Shown here piece by piece: positions 1 to 7,988 of a stretch of DNA of 44,187 nucleotides; position 1 is the stretch's first letter; the number at the start of each line of letters is the position of its first letter. The position numbers were made by a program, and so were the translations under genes. The DNA lies in assembly GCF_010672085.1 (NCBI RefSeq), contig NZ_JAAHHT010000058.1, positions 1 to 44,187 of the forward strand, given 5' to 3'. The notes beneath the pieces are model-generated. The model was not told where the DNA came from. It did no database searches and was given only the letters and a program-made list of their open reading frames with translations. Source of the DNA: Okeania sp. SIO3I5. GTDB lineage: Bacteria; Cyanobacteriota; Cyanobacteriia; Cyanobacteriales; Microcoleaceae.

Positions 1-340
1 ACGCCGACCGCCACACCGAACGCCACGCCGAACGCCACGCCGAACGCCACACCTCCCGCCACACCGAACGCCACGCCTCCCACCACGCCGAACGCCATGC
101 CGACCGCCACGCCAACCGCCACGCCGAGCGCCACGCCGAACGCCACGCCAACCGCCACGCCAACCGCCACGCCGACAGCCACGCCGACAGCCACGCCGAC
201 AGCCACGCCGAGCGCCACGCCGACAGCCACGCCGACAGCCACGCCGAGCGCCACGCCGAGCGCCACGCCGACCGTAACGCCAAGCGCCACGCCGACCGTA
301 ACGCCGAGCGCCACGCCGACCGCTACGCCTCCCCAATCAA
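1..340. repeat. 12-bp minisatellite (ACGCCGACCGCC-like units)
   Basis: About 28 units of 6/12 bp with a constant ACGCC or ACACC start and variable CGACC, CAACC, CGAGC or CGACAG fillers. All lengths are multiples of three, so both strands stay open. It encodes the GVAx repeats of the minus-strand gene. Confidence 0.9.
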
Positions 341-653
341 TCGTAAAACCTATTTGCTCTAGGAGTCCACAAAACAAATAGGGAACGCAAACAGTCAAAA
401 TTAATCCCTGAAAGCATAATTTCAAGTGGTTAGGATGCTCGCGCGGAAATTCTAGCCTGCTTTTCCAGGTTGTTTGTTCCGCCAAACCTTCTCCTCCCCC
501 GTAATTTTCCACATACCACGGCAACGCCTGGGGGAAATAAAACACCCAATACAACAACCGCAAATAATCCAAAGGATTCCAAAGAGAGAGGGGGCGCTGC
601 AACTGCGGCGCTAGATCGAGACGGGGAACAGAATCATTGTTTTTATTCATCAT
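1..653 (-). CDS. Partial Gly-Val-Ala repeat membrane protein (N-terminal part, runs off the left edge)
   Basis: An uninterrupted minus-strand frame starts at tandem ATG codons (653 or 650) and is still open at base 1, giving about 217 residues. The N-terminus reads [20 protein letters not shown], followed by an aromatic stretch with [19 protein letters not shown], a hydrophobic segment near residues 95-115, and then a long [16 protein letters not shown] tetrapeptide-repeat domain encoded by the 12-bp minisatellite. The non-repetitive, compositionally normal N-terminus and the maintained frame across both parts argue that this, and not the plus-strand Thr-Pro-Ala frame over the repeat, is the real gene. 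I believe similar N-termini joined to GVA repeats occur in large cyanobacterial membrane proteins of unknown function; that is recollection, not a search. Repeats of small hydrophobic residues suggest tightly packed membrane helices. No strong ribosome binding site is visible. The C-terminal part lies outside the window. Confidence 0.72.
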   Translation of the reverse strand, partial: MMNKNNDSVPRLDLAPQLQRPLSLWNPLDYLRLLYWVFYFPQALPWYVENYGGGEGLAEQTTWKSRLEFPREHPNHLKLCFQGLILTVCVPYLFCGLLEQIGFTIDWGGVAVGVALGVTVGVALGVTVGVALGVALGVAVGVAVGVALGVAVGVAVGVAVGVAVGVAVGVAFGVALGVAVGVAVGMAFGVVGGVAFGVAGGVAFGVAFGVAFGVAVG

Positions 654-1289
654 TATTTATCGAATCTATTAGATATTTAAGCTGTTTTTTATCCCCCCCT
701 GCCCCCCTTTGAAAGGGGGGAGTTAGAGGAAGAAACTTTATTTTTTCGCGTCTACTTTCCCATGATTTAGGGACTCAAAAACCTTCCTTTCCAAGGAAGA
801 TTTAGGAACTCAAAAGCCCCCCTTTCCAAGGAAGATTTAGGAACTCAAAAGCCCCCCTTTCCAAGGAAGATTTAGGAACTCAAAAGCCCCCCTTTCCAAG
901 GAAGATTTAGGAACTCAAAAGCCCCCCTTTCCAAGGGGGGTTGGGGGGATTAAACTCTTCCATATCCAAAAGGATATCTAAGTTGTTTTATAAGTTGTTG
1001 GTTTTCCTGACGTTAACCCAACTTACTAATACTATTTTAATTTAATCAAATTATGAAACTCCCCTTTTTTATCCCCCCCTGCCCCCCTTTGAAAGGGGGG
1101 AGTTAGAGGAAGACCTTGGAAAGGGAGGAGTTAGAGAAAGAAATTTTATTTTTTCGGATTTGGGGAAATCAAACTCTTTTATACTCCCCTACTTTCCAAG
1201 GATTTAGTGACTCAAAAGCCCCCCTTTCCAAGGGGGGTTGGGGGGATTAACTCTCCAAAAGCCCCCCTTTCCAAGGGGGGTTGGGGGGA
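654..1289. repeat. Gene-free spacer with C6/G6 hairpins and a 35-bp tandem repeat
   Basis: No convincing gene. Positions 771-945 hold five 35-bp units (starts 771, 806, 841, 876, 911) containing ACTCAAAAGCCCCCCTTTCC; the first is divergent. The last runs into a CCCCCCTTTCCAAGGGGGG hairpin. Related hairpins built from CCCCCCTTTGAAAGGGGGG or CCCCCCTTTCCAAGGGGGG lie near 702-721, 1082-1100, 1218-1241 and 1261-1284. The last of these abuts the stop of the next gene and could end its minus-strand transcript, but there is no clean T-tract. Confidence 0.75.
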
Positions 1290-1847
1290 TTAACTCTCCA
1301 AAATCCCCACCAACACATCAACCAAAACCTCCAAATCTCCAGGCACCCTCAAAGAATCAATATTCTGCTGAATTAAACGTTGTTTTTTATCCAAAATGCC
1401 AAATATCCAAAGTTCCCCCATAGTCACACAACCAAAAATTAAATCCTGTTCCGGTTCCCATTCAGATAATGCAATTAATTCCACAGCTAACTGGGTAAAA
1501 CCTCGCCTCATATCCTCATGTTTTGCCTCAATTACTAACAGTTGAGAATTACTTTTTAGGAGATAATCAAGACTACCTTTCAATCGTTCATTCACATTCA
1601 AAGGATATTCAATTCTGAGCTGAAATTGACAGTAACGAGCAACTTCCAAAAGTACGGGAGCAATTAAAATTTCTCGCCGTGCTGCCTCACTACTCAAACT
1701 AACCAAAGGCAAAGTTTCCTCAATTCGCTGACGTAATTCTGGCAAACGTTCCAGTTGCCGATTTGAAGTAGGCAAAGACAATCTTGTTCTTTGGAAATTG
1801 TAGTCAAATTCAGCTAAAATATCGTCAGTTTCGTAAGACAACTTCAT
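1290..1847 (-). CDS. PD-(D/E)XK nuclease-fold protein, cyanobacterial hypothetical
   Basis: A 185-aa soluble protein. Residues about 85-125 contain GSLDYLL followed by LLVIEAKHEDMRRG and a helix (TQLAVELIAL). This is the D...(E)xK arrangement with a downstream amphipathic helix seen in the PD-(D/E)XK restriction-endonuclease-like superfamily. The preceding segment (PVLLEVARYCQFQLRIEYPLN) looks like the family's N-terminal core. Such single-domain proteins are common in cyanobacteria and usually annotated as hypothetical or restriction-endonuclease-like. No methyltransferase or specificity subunit is adjacent, so a classical restriction system is not indicated. The start ATG is immediately preceded on its strand by a 7-bp tandem repeat, which leaves no obvious ribosome binding site. 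Function on DNA is inferred from fold only. Confidence 0.7.
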   Translation of the reverse strand: MKLSYETDDILAEFDYNFQRTRLSLPTSNRQLERLPELRQRIEETLPLVSLSSEAARREILIAPVLLEVARYCQFQLRIEYPLNVNERLKGSLDYLLKSNSQLLVIEAKHEDMRRGFTQLAVELIALSEWEPEQDLIFGCVTMGELWIFGILDKKQRLIQQNIDSLRVPGDLEVLVDVLVGILES

Positions 1848-1878
1848 AATGGATAATGGATAATGGATAATGGATAAT
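1848..1878. repeat. 7-bp tandem repeat (ATAATGG)
   Basis: Four copies of ATAATGG directly abut the start codon of the neighbouring nuclease-fold gene. The repeat therefore occupies its expected ribosome-binding region and may affect its expression. Confidence 0.85.
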
Positions 1879-2063
1879 TACCTCTTCCTAAAAGGAAAAT
1901 ATTGATTTTATCTTGGTCGAGGGGCGGCTTTTAACCTGAATTATTTAATTATTAATTATTAATTATTCGGTAAGAATGAACCACATTAAAAAAAATGATA
2001 ATTCTGTAGGGACGTTCCATGGAACCTCCCTACTTTCTTGACCACATTATTACTGTAATTTAA
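1879..2063. other. Short spacer with GGACGTTCC palindrome
   Basis: AT-rich spacer with TTAATTATTAATTATT repeats near 1945. A GTAGGGACGTTCC sequence at 2008-2020 resembles the ends of the GGACGTT element at 15917-16031. No gene seen. Confidence 0.5.
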
Positions 2064-2969
2064 TCAATTTTCTCCTCCAAATCTAGCTAATAGTTCCTCA
2101 CGGGACAATTGTAATAGTAAGGGCATTAATTCTGGTAAAGATAAAGATAGTAAAGGTTCAATAATTACCTCTAGTTGGCTATCCAATTCTCCAAAGCGAA
2201 ATACAAGTAAGTTTTCGATCATTTGTCGATATCCTTGTTGTATACCTTCTTGCATACCTTCTTGTCTTCCCGACTGAGTAGCCTCTTCTAAACGTTGGGA
2301 AAAAAGTGGTGATAATCTCATAATTAACTCCCTATCTTCTGGACTTTTATCTGGATTTACTTCTATATTACTCAGCAAATCTGCTAATAACAATAAAGTA
2401 TTTTCACGGTGGGGACTACCCTCGGGTAATGCTTTTAATTCATCAATGGCTTGAGTCTGAACTTTGTCCTTTCCTAATATTCTTAGCCATAAGGTTTCTG
2501 GAGTTTTTGGTAATTGATGAATCACTACTATTGCTGTGCGGAAATATTCTCCGAAAAAGTAAATTCCCGAACACCAGTTTTCTTCATTTAAAGTAGCTTG
2601 AAATCCATTTAATATATTTTGGGAAGCTGTCGGAGTTAATATCCATAATTTCGGATAGTCATCCAGAGAAATACAACTGTTATTTCGGTTAATTTCTCGT
2701 TTAAATTTCAGTAATTTGACAAGAAAACTATCAATTTCATCAGGGGTTACAGGATTACGATAAGGTTCAAATAAAGCTGAAGTTGTAGCCAAGCGACCTA
2801 ATAATCCTAATTCTTCTAGATTTCCTTGAAGTTGTGGTTGAGGTGAAAAACAAACATCTGTTTGTCTGATTTCTCCTCGAACTTCACGGGGTGCTTTTAC
2901 TTCCCCAATACTTGATAGTAATTCTTCTAAATGTTGTTTGGCAAATTGGTCGTGGGGGAATATTGTCAT
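2064..2969 (-). CDS. DUF4351-containing, Rpn/PD-(D/E)XK transposase-like protein
   Basis: A 301-aa protein. The N-terminus MTIFPHDQFAKQHLEELLSS matches the start of a large cyanobacterial family of putative nucleases (often called DUF4351 or Rpn/PDDEXK-like). The extreme C-terminus, around residues 255-295, has LVFRFGELDSQLEVII followed by LSLPELMPLLLQLSREELL, the typical DUF4351 signature. A short Gln/Gly-rich linker (GRQEGMQEGIQQGYRQ) precedes it, a common feature of this family. The ordinary catalytic D/ExK is not obvious in the N-terminal half, so activity is uncertain. It lies between another nuclease-fold gene and a caspase-ATPase gene, all on the minus strand but separated by spacers too long for an obvious operon. 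Role unknown; related proteins promote recombination in enterobacteria. Confidence 0.75.
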   Translation of the reverse strand: MTIFPHDQFAKQHLEELLSSIGEVKAPREVRGEIRQTDVCFSPQPQLQGNLEELGLLGRLATTSALFEPYRNPVTPDEIDSFLVKLLKFKREINRNNSCISLDDYPKLWILTPTASQNILNGFQATLNEENWCSGIYFFGEYFRTAIVVIHQLPKTPETLWLRILGKDKVQTQAIDELKALPEGSPHRENTLLLLADLLSNIEVNPDKSPEDRELIMRLSPLFSQRLEEATQSGRQEGMQEGIQQGYRQMIENLLVFRFGELDSQLEVIIEPLLSLSLPELMPLLLQLSREELLARFGGEN

Positions 2970-3029
2970 TTGAGTTATTAGCTAATTAAATTGCATATTT
3001 TATTGATTATAATTATACCTCATATATTA

Positions 3030-3085
3030 AACAGAACTTAACTAAAGAAACCCGGTTTCTCGCAGAAACCCGGTTTCTGGGTTTC
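3030..3085. repeat. AAACCCGGTTTC repeat pair
   Basis: GAAACCCGGTTTCT occurs twice in tandem at about 3048-3077. The core AACCCGGTT is self-complementary apart from its centre. It belongs to the same family as the AACCGGGTTT hairpins at 5690, 30240, 30438, 33902 and 33984. It lies just downstream of the caspase-ATPase stop and might act as a weak terminator. Confidence 0.55.
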
Positions 3086-3115
3086 CTCTGGGTAAGTCAT
3101 GCTAAAGAAATGCTA

Positions 3116-4627
3116 TTATTTTTTACTCTCAAATAATTCATAACATTGATACCTTACTTTACCAGGATAACCATCACTTGTTTTAATAATCTCTAAAATC
3201 TCATCCTCACTAAATTTAATTCCTTGATATTCTGGTTCCAAAAAATCAGCTTGGAGGCGATCGCTAATAAAATCACGAATCGTTTTTTCATCCCAGGGTT
3301 GCAAATATTCTTCAATACAAATATTTTTAAATGGAGAAGTTTTATCCCCACTATCTGGAAATAAAATATCCAGCGATCTAGAAGCAGCAACCACTAAACG
3401 CAAAGGAGGATCGACATCATTTGCTAATCCTCGTAATTGACTACGAAGTTTATCAGTAAACCACTCATAACTCATATTTTCTACCACATCAAGCAACAAC
3501 AAAATTCGATATGGTTTGATATTCCTTTGTAACTGATACCCCCGACAAATTTCAATCCCAACCTTCTCACAAAATGCTGCATAAAAATCATCATCACTCT
3601 GAATATTTTGCAAATCCATATATATTGGTTTTCGAGGTTTCTTGAGATATTGATTTGCTTTTTGAGCGATCGCCTTCAACACAGAAGACTTTCCGACTCG
3701 ACTCTCGCCAATAATAGCAATACTACTGCCACTATTAAGTACCTCAAAAATTCTGTTAATTTCTCGCTCTCTACCAAATATTTCTCGATCGCCTGTTAAT
3801 TCAAAGGGATTAGAAATCGGAATTGGTACATACCGATCGCCCCTCAGTTGAGCAACGAAAAAATTATTGCCACCCATTTCAAAATAAGGTGTTTGTTTTT
3901 TTTGACATTCCTTTGTAACAGCTCGCTCGACATTTTTGGTTAAATGAGTCATTATGTTAGAAATGCTTACCCCTGTATCTCCCTGTTTGTTATCTGCACC
4001 TTGTAACGCCTCCAAAAAGTAAAAAGTGTAGATACTCTGGGATTTATCTTTGAAGTAATAAGATTTCTGTTCCGGTTCACAAGAACTAAAAACAACTCTA
4101 CCTTTCCCTGTTGCCAAAATCTTAAGTAAATCTTTCGAGGGAGCAACACTATGCATATCTGCTGCATTCTTAGAGGTTGCCATTCCACCAGCGTGACAGC
4201 TATCAATAACAACAAATAGACGACTTACCTCAATTTTTCTGAGAGCTTCATTAAAACTTTGAGCTGATAATAGAGAATTAGGATCGATAACATTTTCTTC
4301 AGAAACTTTAACATCGTATGGCACTAAATAATAATCATCTTTATCTAGCCAACCATGTCCTGAAAAATAGATAAATATAGTTGCTTCACTATCAGCTTTT
4401 GCAAATTCCTGTAACCAGCTTAATCCATCTAAAATATTTTCTTTAGTTGCATCTTGGTTATTTAAAAGTCGAACCTGATTTTTAGGATAAGCACATAATT
4501 TAGGATTAATTAAAGCATTATAAATCGCTTCAGTATCTTTAACTGTTACAGTTAAAGATAAACCAGGAATTGCCGATTCTCCTACACCTATCAGCAAAGC
4601 ATACCCATACTTAAACTTTTCTGACAT
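3116..4627 (-). CDS. Caspase-like (C14) protease fused to an AAA/STAND-type ATPase
   Basis: A 503-aa protein in two parts. Residues 1-255 form a caspase-fold domain: YALLIGVG at the first strand, FIYFSGHGWLDKDDYYLVPYD with catalytic His91, and LFVVIDSCHAGGM with catalytic Cys144, the His-Cys dyad of metacaspase/orthocaspase peptidases. Residues about 275-500 form a P-loop ATPase: FGREREINRI introduces the domain, AIIGESRVGKSS is Walker A (Lys313), and RILLLLDVV is a Walker B-like strand (Asp380). A C-terminal helical part (SDGYPGKVRYQCYELF) resembles the winged-helix lid of ORC/STAND ATPases. No signal peptide or membrane segment. Such fusions are thought to couple nucleotide-dependent sensing to proteolysis, as in stress or antiphage cell-death modules; the substrate is unknown. 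A MITE sits just upstream of its start. Confidence 0.88.
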   Translation of the reverse strand: MSEKFKYGYALLIGVGESAIPGLSLTVTVKDTEAIYNALINPKLCAYPKNQVRLLNNQDATKENILDGLSWLQEFAKADSEATIFIYFSGHGWLDKDDYYLVPYDVKVSEENVIDPNSLLSAQSFNEALRKIEVSRLFVVIDSCHAGGMATSKNAADMHSVAPSKDLLKILATGKGRVVFSSCEPEQKSYYFKDKSQSIYTFYFLEALQGADNKQGDTGVSISNIMTHLTKNVERAVTKECQKKQTPYFEMGGNNFFVAQLRGDRYVPIPISNPFELTGDREIFGREREINRIFEVLNSGSSIAIIGESRVGKSSVLKAIAQKANQYLKKPRKPIYMDLQNIQSDDDFYAAFCEKVGIEICRGYQLQRNIKPYRILLLLDVVENMSYEWFTDKLRSQLRGLANDVDPPLRLVVAASRSLDILFPDSGDKTSPFKNICIEEYLQPWDEKTIRDFISDRLQADFLEPEYQGIKFSEDEILEIIKTSDGYPGKVRYQCYELFESKK

Positions 4628-4660
4628 CTTGATTTTATGCTCCTTAAATCATTAAACTTT

Positions 4661-4782
4661 GGGTGCATCTCAATTTTGAATAAAGCCAAAAATTTATTGC
4701 TTTTAGGGAACAGGGAACAGGGAACAGGGAACAGAGAATAGGGAATAGGAAAAAAGTATTTTGGCAAATATGAGATGCACCC
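4661..4782. mobile_element. 122-bp MITE with 12-bp inverted repeats and 8-bp target duplication
   Basis: Perfect terminal inverted repeats GGGTGCATCTCA (4661-4672) and TGAGATGCACCC (4771-4782) are flanked exactly by the direct repeat TAAACTTT (4653-4660 and 4783-4790), an 8-bp target-site duplication. The interior is noncoding and carries a GGGAACA heptamer repeat around 4708-4745. No transposase, so movement would depend on one supplied elsewhere. It lies about 30 bp upstream of the caspase-ATPase start codon and may affect that promoter. Confidence 0.85.
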
Positions 4783-4790
4783 TAAACTTT

Positions 4791-5050
4791 TCCCACTCCT
4801 GACTTCTATGTTCAAAATAACAACTCACCCAAAAAAACTAATTTTTAGTCATCATATTCTCCAAGAACCTTTAAATCGGCCAATAAATTAAGTAGTTCAT
4901 TATTTGGAACATAGTCTTTCCTTGTTATCTTAGGTATTATTAAATGTTATTATATAAGTCGATCGTCTAAAAATTAAAGTAATGTGGGCAAATACAAATA
5001 TTACTTTAATTATCACTCTAAAAAATAATTTAGGTACGTTTCAGTATTAA
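4791..5050. other. AT-rich spacer, nothing recognised
   Basis: AT-rich, gene-free sequence. It could contain the promoter of the downstream fragment or of the gene at 5280, but no clear -35/-10 pair was found. Confidence 0.4.
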
Positions 5051-5262
5051 CGCGAGGAATACCTCAACCAATCCACAACCGTGTACGGATTTCCTAACAA
5101 TATAATGTGGTTAAGCGATGAAGGCGTTAAAAAACTTCCTGATCGAGTTAAAATGAAAGAATATACAATTAACTTTGGTCAGTTGCAACTGTCGGGACTG
5201 CTTCTGAGTTAATTGGGCAGTTGTACTTATGTACTGTGAAAAGTGCTAAATTGCAACATTAG
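5051..5262 (+). pseudogene. Possible frameshifted gene fragment, family not recognised
   Basis: One frame reads EEYLNQSTTVYGFPNNIMWL, continues with SDEGVKKLPDRVKMKEYTIN and FGQLQLSG, then stops at 5210-5212. Shifting frame at about 5195 continues it as GTASELIGQLYL to a stop at 5260. The amino-acid composition looks like coding sequence and the frame join is natural, so this may be the decayed end of a gene. I do not recognise the family. It ends 17 bases before the start of the next gene. Confidence 0.35.
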
Positions 5263-5279
5263 ACTTAGGGAGAATAATT

Positions 5280-5591
5280 TTGGCCAAAAAAGACAAATTA
5301 AAAAAGTCTAATCTTCTCTACCAAAGACTAAAAGAAGCATTAGAAAATGGTAGTAAAGTACGTATTGAAGCTGAGGAAAGCTATTATGGTTTCCCTATTA
5401 CTTTAACAAAAGATTTTGTAGAAATTATGGTCTTAGTGCCTCCAGATGAATATGATGAAGAGGATGATTCTTTTAAACAGGTGACATGGTTAGTTCGACT
5501 TTCGTCTATTTTTGCGATCGCCTACCCTACGGAATATTGGTCAACGGCAAGATTGGAAAAATTACTGGAAGTAGGTTCAAATCAAGTTTAA
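5280..5591 (+). CDS. Conserved small hypothetical protein (103 aa)
   Basis: A 103-aa soluble protein: lysine-rich N-terminus (MAKKDKLKKSNLLYQRL), a probable beta-rich middle (SKVRIEAEESYYGFPITL), an acidic loop PPDEYDEEDD and a C-terminal helix. The start is TTG at 5280, supported by GGGAG eleven bases upstream; no ATG lies near. A HIP1 site (GCGATCGC, 5515-5522) lies inside. Function unknown; the composition suggests a small cytosolic adaptor or regulator, but nothing in the sequence proves it. Confidence 0.65.
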   Translation: MAKKDKLKKSNLLYQRLKEALENGSKVRIEAEESYYGFPITLTKDFVEIMVLVPPDEYDEEDDSFKQVTWLVRLSSIFAIAYPTEYWSTARLEKLLEVGSNQV

Positions 5592-5689
5592 ATTTTTTTT
5601 AGTTAAAATAATACAGAGGTAGATTAACATTTTCCTATTATTATCTTGAATTTAATAGGAGTTGATTAGAAAAAGGTAAAGAAATCGAA

Positions 5690-5747
5690 AACCGGGTTTG
5701 TGCCAACAGATATCAGTATTGTGATATCTCTAAAACCAACCCGGTTT
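5690..5747. repeat. AACCGGGTTT hairpin element
   Basis: AACCGGGTTT (5690-5699) and AACCCGGTTT (5738-5747) form a 10-bp inverted repeat with a 38-nt loop. Same family as copies near 30240, 30438, 33902 and 33984. It lies about 100 bp after the 103-aa gene and may form an RNA hairpin. Confidence 0.7.
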
Positions 5748-5845
5748 CTTATTATTGACTTTTTGCAGAAAAAAATCTTTATTCTTGTAGTGCGAGCATC
5801 TTGCCCGCGACGAATGTACCTCACGGGTAGCGGTAATTGCTGTAA

Positions 5846-6020
5846 TATCATGTCCGGTTGAATAGTTATAAATAAAAATGGAGGAGTCAGGAGACAGGAG
5901 ACAGGAGACAGGAGAAAAGAATGTACCAGGAGAAAGAAGTGTTTTTATCACTAATTATCCGGACATGGTATAACTGATAACTGATAACTGATAACTGATA
6001 ACTGATAATATCATGTCCGG
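5846..6020. repeat. CATGTCCGG inverted repeats around CAGGAGA and ACTGATA microsatellites
   Basis: CATGTCCGG at 5851-5859 and CCGGACATG at 5959-5967 form an inverted pair enclosing a GGAGACA heptamer array (5884-5914). A second CATGTCCGG at 6010-6018 follows an ACTGATA heptamer array (5970-6008). CCGGACAT recurs at 6309-6316. These look like ends of short inverted-repeat elements. No gene seen. Confidence 0.6.
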
Positions 6021-6036
6021 TTGAATGGTAATAATT

Positions 6037-6222
6037 ACAGGACTTACACAGAACCGCCATATCTAGTAAGGGCGAATGCCATTCGCCCCTACATATACCG
6101 CCATATCTAGTAAGGGCGAATGCCATTCGCCCCTACATATACCGCCATATCTAGTAAGGGCGAATGCCATTCGCCCCTACATCTGGCGTATAATTCCACA
6201 TTTTGCCTAAGTCCTGAATTAA
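6037..6222. mobile_element. CAGGACTTAC-ended element with three 44-bp tandem units
   Basis: The left end CAGGACTTAC (6038-6047) and right end CTAAGTCCTG (6207-6216) form imperfect inverted repeats. They match the family seen at 27017-27214, 30228 and 31336. Inside, 6054-6183 holds three nearly identical 44-bp units (starts 6054, 6098, 6142), each with a GGGCGAAT-GCC-ATTCGCCC hairpin. No coding capacity. Confidence 0.7.
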
Positions 6223-6231
6223 TTAAAGTTC

Positions 6232-6281
6232 GTAGTTTTGCTCTCAACCCTATCTATAGTTCGGACTGAGAGCAAAACTAC
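6232..6281. repeat. 15-bp perfect inverted repeat hairpin
   Basis: GTAGTTTTGCTCTCA (6232-6246) and its exact complement TGAGAGCAAAACTAC (6267-6281) flank a 20-nt loop. It lies about 75 bp beyond the exbD stop and may act as an mRNA 3' structure or be a tiny element. Confidence 0.7.
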
Positions 6282-6356
6282 AAACAAAGACTTTTTTATC
6301 ACTAATTATCCGGACATTGTATAACTGATAACTGATAACTGATAACTGAAATAACC

Positions 6357-6896
6357 CTATTTTGGAGATGACTCAGGAGCAGGAGGTAATTTATATTGAT
6401 TAGGATCGACTGTTCTTGCTGGAGTCGGTTTTTTTTCAGACTCAGATGGAGTAACCGACTTCCCAGAAGTACCGCCAGCACCTCTTTGAGGCGAACCGGG
6501 TAAAGTTGCTAGAGCTACGCGATCGCCTCCCACTGCTCGCAACAAATCTAAAACTTGCACAACATCATTATATCTTGCTTCTTTAGGAGCATACAATACA
6601 ACAACTCCTGTGGGATTAAACTGATTATATCTACGCACAAATTTTTCCAGTTCCACAGCATTCACAGGTTGTTGTTCAATAAAAGTTTTTCCCACCTCAT
6701 TCACACTTACAAGTAACATATCTTGTGATTGAGGTTTACCCGTGCTTGCTTTTGGTAAATCAACATTAATTGCTTGCTGACGGGTTAACTGCAAAGCAGC
6801 TAAAAGAAAGAAAGTTAGAATACAAAAAATTACGTCAATTAGAGGTATTAATTCAATCCTCACTTCTTCACTAGCAAATTCTTGATTAAGTTTCAT
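6357..6896 (-). CDS. exbD: ExbD/TolR family biopolymer transport protein
   Basis: A 179-aa protein: short cytosolic N-terminus, one membrane helix (residues about 16-38, LIPLIDVIFCILTFFLLAAL) carrying the conserved protonatable Asp21, then a periplasmic domain with NVDLPKAS and a VNEVGKTFIEQQPV strand typical of ExbD/TolR. The C-terminal 40 residues are Pro/Ser/Lys-rich and disordered. It lies 106 bp downstream of the ExbB-like gene on the same strand, so the two probably form an operon for a proton-driven inner-membrane motor powering a TonB- or TolA-like protein. No TonB or TonB-dependent receptor is in the window, so the partner is unknown. Confidence 0.9.
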   Translation of the reverse strand: MKLNQEFASEEVRIELIPLIDVIFCILTFFLLAALQLTRQQAINVDLPKASTGKPQSQDMLLVSVNEVGKTFIEQQPVNAVELEKFVRRYNQFNPTGVVVLYAPKEARYNDVVQVLDLLRAVGGDRVALATLPGSPQRGAGGTSGKSVTPSESEKKPTPARTVDPNQYKLPPAPESSPK

Positions 6897-7002
6897 AGTT
6901 TTTTTGTTTAGATATAACGATAAATCATAGCGCTACACGCAAAATTAGGTTATCAAAAGATAGAAATGTAATTTTCACCCATCCTCCTTAAGCATCTCCA
7001 CA

Positions 7003-7791
7003 TCACATATTATTAGGCCGATCTGGAGGTTGTTCAACATCAGTTTCCGGTGCAGAATCTGTTGGCTTTTTATCTAGTTCTAAAGTACCTGGAGTCTTCC
7101 CAGAATTCTCCACTCTTGAAGCTGCAAAATAAGTATCTTTATCTGGTGAATTGTAGTTATTTAAAAATACCTGTTGCCAATATTGTCGGTAGAGCAATTC
7201 TAACTCATTACCAGCTTTCCGAAAAATCTTTATTTGATTAAATAACAAACTTTGAAATAATCGATAAAATACCAGACTAAAAATAGCTACTACTAAACCG
7301 GCAGCTGTACTAATTAAAGCTTCACCAATACCTACTGTTACCCCGGCAGTTGAAGAAGTACCCAAGTCACCCAGGCGAATTGAACCCAGGGAACCAATCA
7401 AACCCAAAACAGTGCCCAGTAAACCTAACATGGGAGCTAAAGCAATTACCCCTTCCAGTAATTTATCTCCCTTTCGCATCGAGGCCAACTCATCATCAGC
7501 TGCGGCCTCCAGTGCTAATTTAAACACTTCCGGTTCCGGGTTTTGTAACCGTAAAGGTGCGTAGAGAAAACGACCAATAGGTTGTTTCAGGGTACGTCTC
7601 GCCATTTCTGTTGCTATACTCCAGTCACGGCGTGCTGCCTCTAATACCCTGGCAACTGTTTGTTTTTCCTTAATTAATAGATTTGTCCAAAACCAGAGGC
7701 GATCGATTATGGTACTTAGGGACAAAATTGATAAAACTAACAGAGGCCACATAGAAGGGCCTCCTTTCTGAATCAGCTCTTCAAAAGTCAC
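7003..7791 (-). CDS. exbB: MotA/TolQ/ExbB proton channel family protein
   Basis: A 262-aa membrane protein. It has an N-terminal helix ([22 protein letters not shown]), a cytosolic loop, then [21 protein letters not shown] and [21 protein letters not shown], the two hallmark helices of MotA/TolQ/ExbB proteins. Five ExbB subunits normally surround two ExbD helices to conduct protons. The C-terminus (residues about 220-262) is polar and variable. Gene order exbB-exbD on the minus strand supports a working pair. The start ATG near 7791 is preceded by AT-rich sequence without a strong ribosome binding site. Confidence 0.92.
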   Translation of the reverse strand: MTFEELIQKGGPSMWPLLVLSILSLSTIIDRLWFWTNLLIKEKQTVARVLEAARRDWSIATEMARRTLKQPIGRFLYAPLRLQNPEPEVFKLALEAAADDELASMRKGDKLLEGVIALAPMLGLLGTVLGLIGSLGSIRLGDLGTSSTAGVTVGIGEALISTAAGLVVAIFSLVFYRLFQSLLFNQIKIFRKAGNELELLYRQYWQQVFLNNYNSPDKDTYFAASRVENSGKTPGTLELDKKPTDSAPETDVEQPPDRPNNM

Positions 7792-7988
7792 AGTATATTC
7801 ACTCCAGCAGTTTCTAACTGATTACTTTGCTTAATATTTGTCTATTTACTTTTTATTAAGTTCTGAGGAACTATCAAATTTTAATATATATATTATAGGA
7901 ATATATATTGAAAAAAGTTAGAGTAAATGATATCCTTAAGGGTTAGCAAATATTAAGATTTATACATATTCTTTTTAGTATTAATCTT
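7792..7988. other. AT-rich region upstream of exbB
   Basis: AT-rich gene-free sequence that should include the minus-strand promoter of exbB-exbD. No confident -35/-10 pair was chosen. Confidence 0.4.

Noticed and set aside
97-381. Plus-strand Thr-Pro-Ala repeat frame
   Set aside because: Low-complexity shadow of the minus-strand GVA-repeat gene; it lacks any non-repetitive conserved part.
470-712. Plus-strand 80-aa frame
   Set aside because: Overlaps the coding N-terminus of the minus-strand repeat protein and has no recognisable features.
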